Shown: positions 59,409 through 64,000 of the stretch, piece after piece
How the letters are laid out: each line of letters opens with the position of its first letter
Position numbering within the stretch: position 1 is the first letter of the stretch
Source: an uncultured Bacteroidales bacterium
GTDB taxonomy: Bacteria; Bacteroidota; Bacteroidia; Bacteroidales; UBA932
Reading direction: 5' to 3'
Length of the DNA: 64,000 nucleotides
Assembly: GCA_900318015.1 (NCBI GenBank)
Contig: ONJB01000015.1
Location: 1-64,000, forward strand
Made by a program: the position numbers and the translations under genes
The notes under the pieces: generated by a model
What the model was told of the DNA's origin: nothing
The model's database searches: none
What the model saw: the letters and a program-made list of their open reading frames with translations, nothing else

Positions 59409-62400
59409 TTACTTATATTCTTCGTCAATGGTGGAGATACCGAGGGTGATCTCCTCCAGCACGTCCAGCAGCACGCGCACGGTCTCGAGGGCCGTGAAGA
59501 TAGTCACGTTGTTTTCCACTGCGCAGCGGCGGATGCCGTAACCGTCCAGGTGGCTGGACTTCTGGTTCAGGTCGATGGTGTTGATCACGTACTTCACATG
59601 TCCCTTGCGGAGGGCCTGGTAGATCTCATCGCTGCCTTCGCGGAGCTTTTTCAGCGTCTTGGTGCGGATGCCGTGCTCCTTGAGGAACTCGGCGGTGCCC
59701 TTGGTGGCCTCGATGTTGAAGCCCAGGTTGTAGAAGCGGCGGATCAGCGGCAGGGCCTCTTCCTTGTCCTTGTCGGCGATGGTGGCGAAGACGGTCCCGT
59801 AGGACTTGATGTCCATGCCGGAGGCCTGCAGGGACTTGTACAGGGCGCGGTTCAGGGACTTGTCATAGCCGATGGCCTCGCCCGTGGACTTCATCTCGGG
59901 GGAAAGGTAGGTGTCGATGCCCTTGATCTTGCCGAAGGAGAAGGCCGGCGTCTTCACAAAGTGCTTCTTCCGCTCCGGGAAGTACACCTCCGTGATGCCC
60001 TGGTCTTTCAGCGACTCTCCCAGCATCACCCGCGTGGCGATCTTCGCCATCGGGATGCCCGTGCTCTTGGAGATGAACGGAACCGTGCGGGAACTCCGCG
60101 GATTGACCTCGATCACATAGACATCCTCGTTCTGGTCCACGATGAACTGGATGTTGAACAGGCCCACGATGCCGATTTCCTTGCCCAGCTTGACTGTGTC
60201 GTCGATGATTTCCTGCTTCACCTTCGGGCTCAGCGAGAAGGACGGATACACGCTGATGCTGTCGCCGGAATGGATGCCCGTGCGCTCCACGTGTTCCATG
60301 ATGGCCGGGATGAAGACATTCTCGCCGTCGCAGATGGCATCGACCTCCGTCTCCTTGCCTTGGATGTACTTGTCCACGAGCACCGGAGATTTCTCGTTGA
60401 TTTCCACCGCGTTATGGAGATAGTGCCGGAGGGTGGCCTCATTGCCGACGATCATCATCGCGCGGCCTCCCAGCACGAAGCTCGGGCGCACGAGGACGGG
60501 ATAGCCGATGTCCTCGGCCGCCTTCACGCCGTCTTCCACGTTCGTGACGGCATGGGCCTTGGGCTGACGGATACCGGTCTTCCGCATGATTTCCTCGAAG
60601 AGCTTGCGGTCCTCGGCGTTGTCGATGGCCTGGAGGCCCGTGCCGATGAGCGGGACGTCGAACTCTTCCAGCGGACCGGCCAGGTTGATGGCCGTCTGGC
60701 CGCCGAGGGTGACGATGACTCCGTCCGGCTTCTCGAGGTGGATCACGTTCATCACGTCCTCCGGGGTGAGCGGCTCGAAGTACAGTTTGTCGGAGATGGT
60801 ATAGTCCGTGGACACGGTCTCCGGGTTGTTGTTGATGATGATGGCCTCATAACCGGCTTCCCGGATGGCCCAGATGGCATGCACGGTGGAGTAGTCGAAC
60901 TCGACGCCCTGGCCGATGCGGATCGGGCCGGAACCCAGCACGAGGATCTTCTTGCGGCTCGAAGGGATGGACTCGTTCTCCTGCTCGTAGGTGGAGTAGA
61001 AGTAGGGGACATAGGTGTCGTGCTCGGCGCAGCAGGAATCGATCATCTTGTACACCGGTACGATGTCGTTCGCGAAACGGAGCCGGATGACATCGGCCTC
61101 CGTCCAGCCCCAGAGCTGTCCGATGAACTGGTCGCCGAAGCCCATGCGCTTGGCCTCCTTCAGGATCTCCACGTCACCCGGGGCCGCCTTGACCCGGCGC
61201 TCCATCCGGACGATATTGTAGATCTTCTCCAGGAAGAGCATGTCGATCTTCGTGCGGTCGTAGATGCGGGACAGGTCGATCCTCAGGCGCAGGAGCTGCG
61301 CGATGGCGTGGATGCGGTCGTCGGTCGGGGTGGAGATGTACTCCAGGAGTTTCTCCTCCGACCAGTCGTCGAACTTCTTCTTGTGGATGTGGCAGCAGCC
61401 GGATTCCAGTGAGCGCATGGCCTTGAGGATGCTCTCCTCCAGGGTGCGGCCGATGGACATGACTTCGCCCGTGGCCTTCATCTGGGTGCCCAGCTCGTTG
61501 GACGCCTCGCTGAACTTGTCGAAGGGGAAGCGGGCGACCTTCGCCACGACATAGTCGATGGCGGGCTCGCAGCAGGCGGGGGCGCCTGCCACGGTGATCT
61601 CGTCCAGGGTGAGGCCCACGGCGATCTTCGCCGTCACGCGGGCGATCGGGAAACCGCTGGCCTTGGAAGCCAGGGCGGAAGAACGCGACACGCGGGGATT
61701 GACTTCGATGATGTAATACTTGAAGGACAGCGGGTCCAGGGCGAACTGGACGTTGCAGCCACCGGCGATGTCCAGGGCGCGGATCAGGCGCAGGGCGCTG
61801 TCGCGGAGCATCTGGTATTCCTTGTCCGTAAGGGTCAGTGCGGGGGCCACGACCATCGAGTCGCCCGTGTGGATGCCCACCGGGTCGATGTTCTCCATCG
61901 AGCAGATGGCGATGGCGGTGTCGTTCGCGTCGCGCATCACCTCGAACTCGATCTCCTTGTAGCCCTTGATGCTCTTCTCGACCAGCACCTCATGGACAGG
62001 GGAGAGGTACAGGGCATTCCGCATCATGTCCTCCATCTCCTCCGGATTGTTGACGAAGCCGCCGCCGGTGCCGCCCAGGGTGAACGCCGGGCGCAGGATG
62101 ACCGGATAGCCGATCCGTTCGGCCGCCGCGAGGCCTTCCTCGAGGCTGTAGCAGATCTCGGAAGGGATCACCGGCTCGTTGATGGACAGGCACAGCTCCT
62201 TGAAGAGCTCGCGGTCCTCCGCCTTCTCGATGTTCTGGAAGGAAGTGCCCAGGATCTCCACGCCGCACTCCTCCAGCACGCCTTTCTTCGCGAGCTGGAC
62301 GGCGAGGTTCAGGCCGGTCTGGCCGCCGAGGCCGGGTACCAGCGCATCCGGACGCTCATAGCGGATGATCTTCGCCACATATTCCAGCGTGAGGGGCTCC

Positions 62401-62597
62401 ATGTACACCTTGTCGGCGATGTTGGGGTCCGTCATGATGGTGGCGGGGTTGGAGTTGACCAGGATCACCTGGTAGCCCTCTTCCTTGAGGGCGAGGCACG
62501 CCTGCGTGCCCGCATAGTCGAATTCCGCGGCCTGGCCGATCACGATCGGGCCGGAACCGATGACCATCACTTTCTTGATATCCGTTCTCCTAGGCAT
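59409..62597 (-). CDS. carB: Carbamoyl-phosphate synthase large subunit
   Basis: Makes carbamoyl phosphate from bicarbonate, ammonia and two ATP. The 1062-residue protein has the duplicated ATP-grasp architecture: first half with VMVIGSGPIVIGQAAEFDYAGTQA (read as GSGPIVIGQAAEFDYAG), LVPGLGGQTGLNLA and VEVNPRVSRSSALASKA-like EVNPRVSRSSALAS; second half with LVLGSGPIRIGQGVEFDY, VTLGGQTAINLAGPL and EVNPRSSRTVPFISK. The MGS-like allosteric domain closes the chain. All main motifs look intact, including the halves that pass ammonia and carbamate. It overlaps carA by 8 bp. Confidence 0.97.
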   Translation of the reverse strand: MPRRTDIKKVMVIGSGPIVIGQAAEFDYAGTQACLALKEEGYQVILVNSNPATIMTDPNIADKVYMEPLTLEYVAKIIRYERPDALVPGLGGQTGLNLAVQLAKKGVLEECGVEILGTSFQNIEKAEDRELFKELCLSINEPVIPSEICYSLEEGLAAAERIGYPVILRPAFTLGGTGGGFVNNPEEMEDMMRNALYLSPVHEVLVEKSIKGYKEIEFEVMRDANDTAIAICSMENIDPVGIHTGDSMVVAPALTLTDKEYQMLRDSALRLIRALDIAGGCNVQFALDPLSFKYYIIEVNPRVSRSSALASKASGFPIARVTAKIAVGLTLDEITVAGAPACCEPAIDYVVAKVARFPFDKFSEASNELGTQMKATGEVMSIGRTLEESILKAMRSLESGCCHIHKKKFDDWSEEKLLEYISTPTDDRIHAIAQLLRLRIDLSRIYDRTKIDMLFLEKIYNIVRMERRVKAAPGDVEILKEAKRMGFGDQFIGQLWGWTEADVIRLRFANDIVPVYKMIDSCCAEHDTYVPYFYSTYEQENESIPSSRKKILVLGSGPIRIGQGVEFDYSTVHAIWAIREAGYEAIIINNNPETVSTDYTISDKLYFEPLTPEDVMNVIHLEKPDGVIVTLGGQTAINLAGPLEEFDVPLIGTGLQAIDNAEDRKLFEEIMRKTGIRQPKAHAVTNVEDGVKAAEDIGYPVLVRPSFVLGGRAMMIVGNEATLRHYLHNAVEINEKSPVLVDKYIQGKETEVDAICDGENVFIPAIMEHVERTGIHSGDSISVYPSFSLSPKVKQEIIDDTVKLGKEIGIVGLFNIQFIVDQNEDVYVIEVNPRSSRTVPFISKSTGIPMAKIATRVMLGESLKDQGITEVYFPERKKHFVKTPAFSFGKIKGIDTYLSPEMKSTGEAIGYDKSLNRALYKSLQASGMDIKSYGTVFATIADKDKEEALPLIRRFYNLGFNIEATKGTAEFLKEHGIRTKTLKKLREGSDEIYQALRKGHVKYVINTIDLNQKSSHLDGYGIRRCAVENNVTIFTALETVRVLLDVLEEITLGISTIDEEYK

Positions 62598-63672
62598 GGC
62601 GCTGCTCCTCCATCATTTGAATGAACTTGTCGAAAAGATACACGAAATCCTGCGGGCCGGGGGCCGACTCCAGGTGGAACTGGACGCCGGAGATCCGGTC
62701 CGCCTTGTTTTCAAATCCTAGCACATATCCTTCGGGGACCAGGACATGCGTGGGGGTGAGGCCGGTTCCCTCGACGGTGTCGAACCGGTAAGTCTGGTTC
62801 AGGACCGCGATGTTGATGCGGCCGGAAACCAGGTCGCGGACGGGATAGTCACCGTGCTTGCCGCAGCCCATCGGCACGAGCTTCGCACCGTAGGAAAGGC
62901 CGATGGCTTCCATGCCGAGGCCGATGCCGAACACCGGGACGCGGCCTTTCAGTTCCTGGACCAGGGCGAGGATTTCCGGGGCCTCCAGGGCCGAAACCGG
63001 GCCGTTGGAGAGCAGGACTCCGTCCGGATTGAAGGCGAGGATGTCCTTCGCGGGGGTGTTGAACGGGACGATGGTCACGTTGCAGCCGCGCTCCTTGAGC
63101 CGGGAAAGGATGCTCTGCTTGATGCCGCAGTCCACTGCCACCACGTGGTACAGGTGGTTGGAAGTGCGGGTGACCCAGCGCTTGCGGCAGCCTACGCGGC
63201 GGACGAGGTCCGTCGGACGCGGCGTGGCCGCGATGAGGGCAAGCGCCTCTTCCTTGGGCATGTCCGCCTCCACGATGGCGGCCATGGGCCGGCCCGTGTC
63301 GCGGATGATCTTGGTGAGCATCCGGGTGTCCACGCCGCTCAGGCAGGGGATTCCGTGCTCTTCCAGTTCTTCTTCCAGGGTCTTGGTGTAGCGGAAGTTG
63401 CTGGGGGTGTCGCAGCATTCCCGGACCACCAGGCCGCCGATGTCCGTGCCGTGGGACTCGAAGTCTTCGTCCGTGATGCCGTAGTTCCCGATCAGGGGAT
63501 AGGTCATCACGACGATCTGCTCGGCATAGGAGGGATCCGAGATGATCTCCTGATAGCCGACGACCGAGGTGTTGAAGACGATTTCGCAGACTTTGCGGCA
63601 GTCCGCCCCGAACCCCGTTCCGTAGAACTCCTGTCCGGTTTCCAGCACCAGTTTCTTTGCGGGTCTGATCAT
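62590..63672 (-). CDS. carA: Carbamoyl-phosphate synthase small subunit with a degenerate glutaminase site
   Basis: Normally hydrolyses glutamine and feeds ammonia to CarB. The 360-residue chain has the usual N-terminal domain (ETGQEFYGTGFGA, NTSVVGYQEIISDPSYA, YPLIGNYGI, SGVDTRMLTKIIRDTG) and a recognisable GATase fold. The catalytic motif CLGHQ is replaced by GLGME: Gly251 (codon GGC at 62920-62922) stands where the nucleophilic cysteine should be. The oxyanion loop SNGPGDP reads SNGPVSA. The GGNHPV and QNHG glutamine-binding motifs read HGDYPV and NQTY. His333 and Glu335 remain in VQFHLESAPGP. The open frame and intact remainder suggest a working but ammonia-dependent synthase, as in animal CPS1. 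Confidence 0.95.
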   Translation of the reverse strand: MIRPAKKLVLETGQEFYGTGFGADCRKVCEIVFNTSVVGYQEIISDPSYAEQIVVMTYPLIGNYGITDEDFESHGTDIGGLVVRECCDTPSNFRYTKTLEEELEEHGIPCLSGVDTRMLTKIIRDTGRPMAAIVEADMPKEEALALIAATPRPTDLVRRVGCRKRWVTRTSNHLYHVVAVDCGIKQSILSRLKERGCNVTIVPFNTPAKDILAFNPDGVLLSNGPVSALEAPEILALVQELKGRVPVFGIGLGMEAIGLSYGAKLVPMGCGKHGDYPVRDLVSGRINIAVLNQTYRFDTVEGTGLTPTHVLVPEGYVLGFENKADRISGVQFHLESAPGPQDFVYLFDKFIQMMEEQRHA

Positions 63673-64000
63673 TTTGTCAAGCTGTTATATACTGTTTTTC
63701 CTTCCAATACGGTCTTGAGGATCCGCCCATACACCTCGGCTCCCTCGAAGGGGGTGGCCCGTCCCATGGACGCGAATTCGCTGCTGCGGATGATATAGGG
63801 CGTGTCCAGGTCCACTTCGACCCAGTCGTCGGGCGCTTCCGGGAGCCGGAAGATGCGACGGGGGGCGGCGGACAGGGCTTCCACCAGGCGCTCCATGCTG
63901 ATGCGGCCGGTTTTTACCAGGCGGGTGTAGAGGACGGGGAATGCCGTTTCCAGGCCCACGATACCCATGGCGCTGCCAGCAAGGCCTTTGGCTTTCTCTT
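63669..64000 (-). CDS. pyrC: Dihydroorotase (partial, N-terminal part outside window)
   Basis: C-terminal 109 residues of a class I dihydroorotase, which closes carbamoyl-aspartate to dihydroorotate. The frame runs in from the window edge; visible are a GSAMGIVGLETAFPVLYTRLV stretch (family landmark GIVGLETAFP), RISMERLVEALSAAPRRIF, DWVEVDLDTPYII and the end FEGAEVYGRILKTVLEGKTVYN. The in-frame ATG at 63968 is internal, not the start. It overlaps carA by 4 bp and is the most upstream visible gene of the pyr operon. Confidence 0.93.
   Translation of the reverse strand, partial: EKAKGLAGSAMGIVGLETAFPVLYTRLVKTGRISMERLVEALSAAPRRIFRLPEAPDDWVEVDLDTPYIIRSSEFASMGRATPFEGAEVYGRILKTVLEGKTVYNSLTK

Noticed and set aside
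59214-61412. A 732-codon plus-strand frame opposite carB that also covers the inverted-repeat element
   Set aside because: CarB is intact on the minus strand. The antisense translation is a His/Asp/Val-rich shadow, and no promoter precedes it.
1-64000. CRISPR arrays, IS elements, prophage genes, rRNA operons
   Set aside because: No regularly spaced repeats, transposase, integrase or phage structural genes and no rRNA sequence were seen on either strand.

Overview
The window is chromosomal DNA of a GC-rich (about 60% by eye) member of the Bacteroidetes, most likely Bacteroidales. Three things support this. Most gene starts are preceded by the Bacteroidetes -7 promoter box TAnnTTTG, and Shine-Dalgarno sites are nearly absent. 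Many products are Bacteroidetes types: TonB-dependent receptors, PCMD and GH106 proteins, lipoproteins with the rSAM/lipoprotein arrangement, and the Na+-pumping methylmalonyl-CoA decarboxylase with an OadG-like subunit. The gut-type anaerobe inventory (rubrerythrin, FprA flavodiiron protein, DHOD type 1B) also fits. I see no insertion sequence, prophage, CRISPR array or rRNA. No stretch over 300 bp lacks a gene.

Layout: 1-935 gapA (cut by the window edge). 1076-3068 surE-lpxB. 3120-5384 a radical SAM/SPASM enzyme flanked by three small related lipoproteins, the most system-like locus here. 5434-8989 an S9 peptidase and a GH25 lysozyme. 9131-13140 rubrerythrin, pssA, a C1 peptidase gene with an apparent internal deletion, a small alpha/beta hydrolase and glycerate kinase. 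13182-16115 a lipoprotein, an RNase D-like exonuclease and an RlmI-like methyltransferase. 16158-17684 tRNA-Cys, a small lipoprotein, a candidate structured RNA, a DIP1984-like protein and a GNAT. 17735-24086 two TonB-dependent receptors, a CDF metal transporter and FprA. 24096-31599 lipoproteins, an HD protein, GDP-heptose synthesis (HddA, HddC-GmhB fusion), RmuC, a flavoprotein and a CNNM/CBS protein. 31665-37895 a PCMD protein, an M15 peptidase, ThrE, a DMT transporter, a two-domain lipid acyltransferase and a LAB_N protein. 37892-43608 DUF1846, GH106 rhamnosidase and lipoate ligase. 43612-47703 the Na+-translocating methylmalonyl-CoA decarboxylase operon. 47811-53288 YebC, a TPR protein, recF-dciA, a lytic transglycosylase and an acyl-CoA synthetase. 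53419-55203 an outer-membrane barrel. 55205-64000 a complete-looking pyrimidine operon pyrC-carA-carB-pyrK-pyrD-pyrF-pyrE-pyrB.

Main points for a second look: (1) the radical SAM/lipoprotein cluster, whose three lipoproteins share a YGxPxA motif; (2) a CarA whose glutaminase site has lost the nucleophile, the oxyanion loop and the glutamine-binding motifs; (3) a 121-bp element with 27-bp inverted arms between carB and pyrK; (4) ten divergent promoter pairs whose -7 boxes face each other at spacings close to multiples of 10 bp; (5) several probable leaderless mRNAs; (6) seven convergent gene pairs whose coding 3' ends overlap; (7) the deletion in the C1 peptidase gene.
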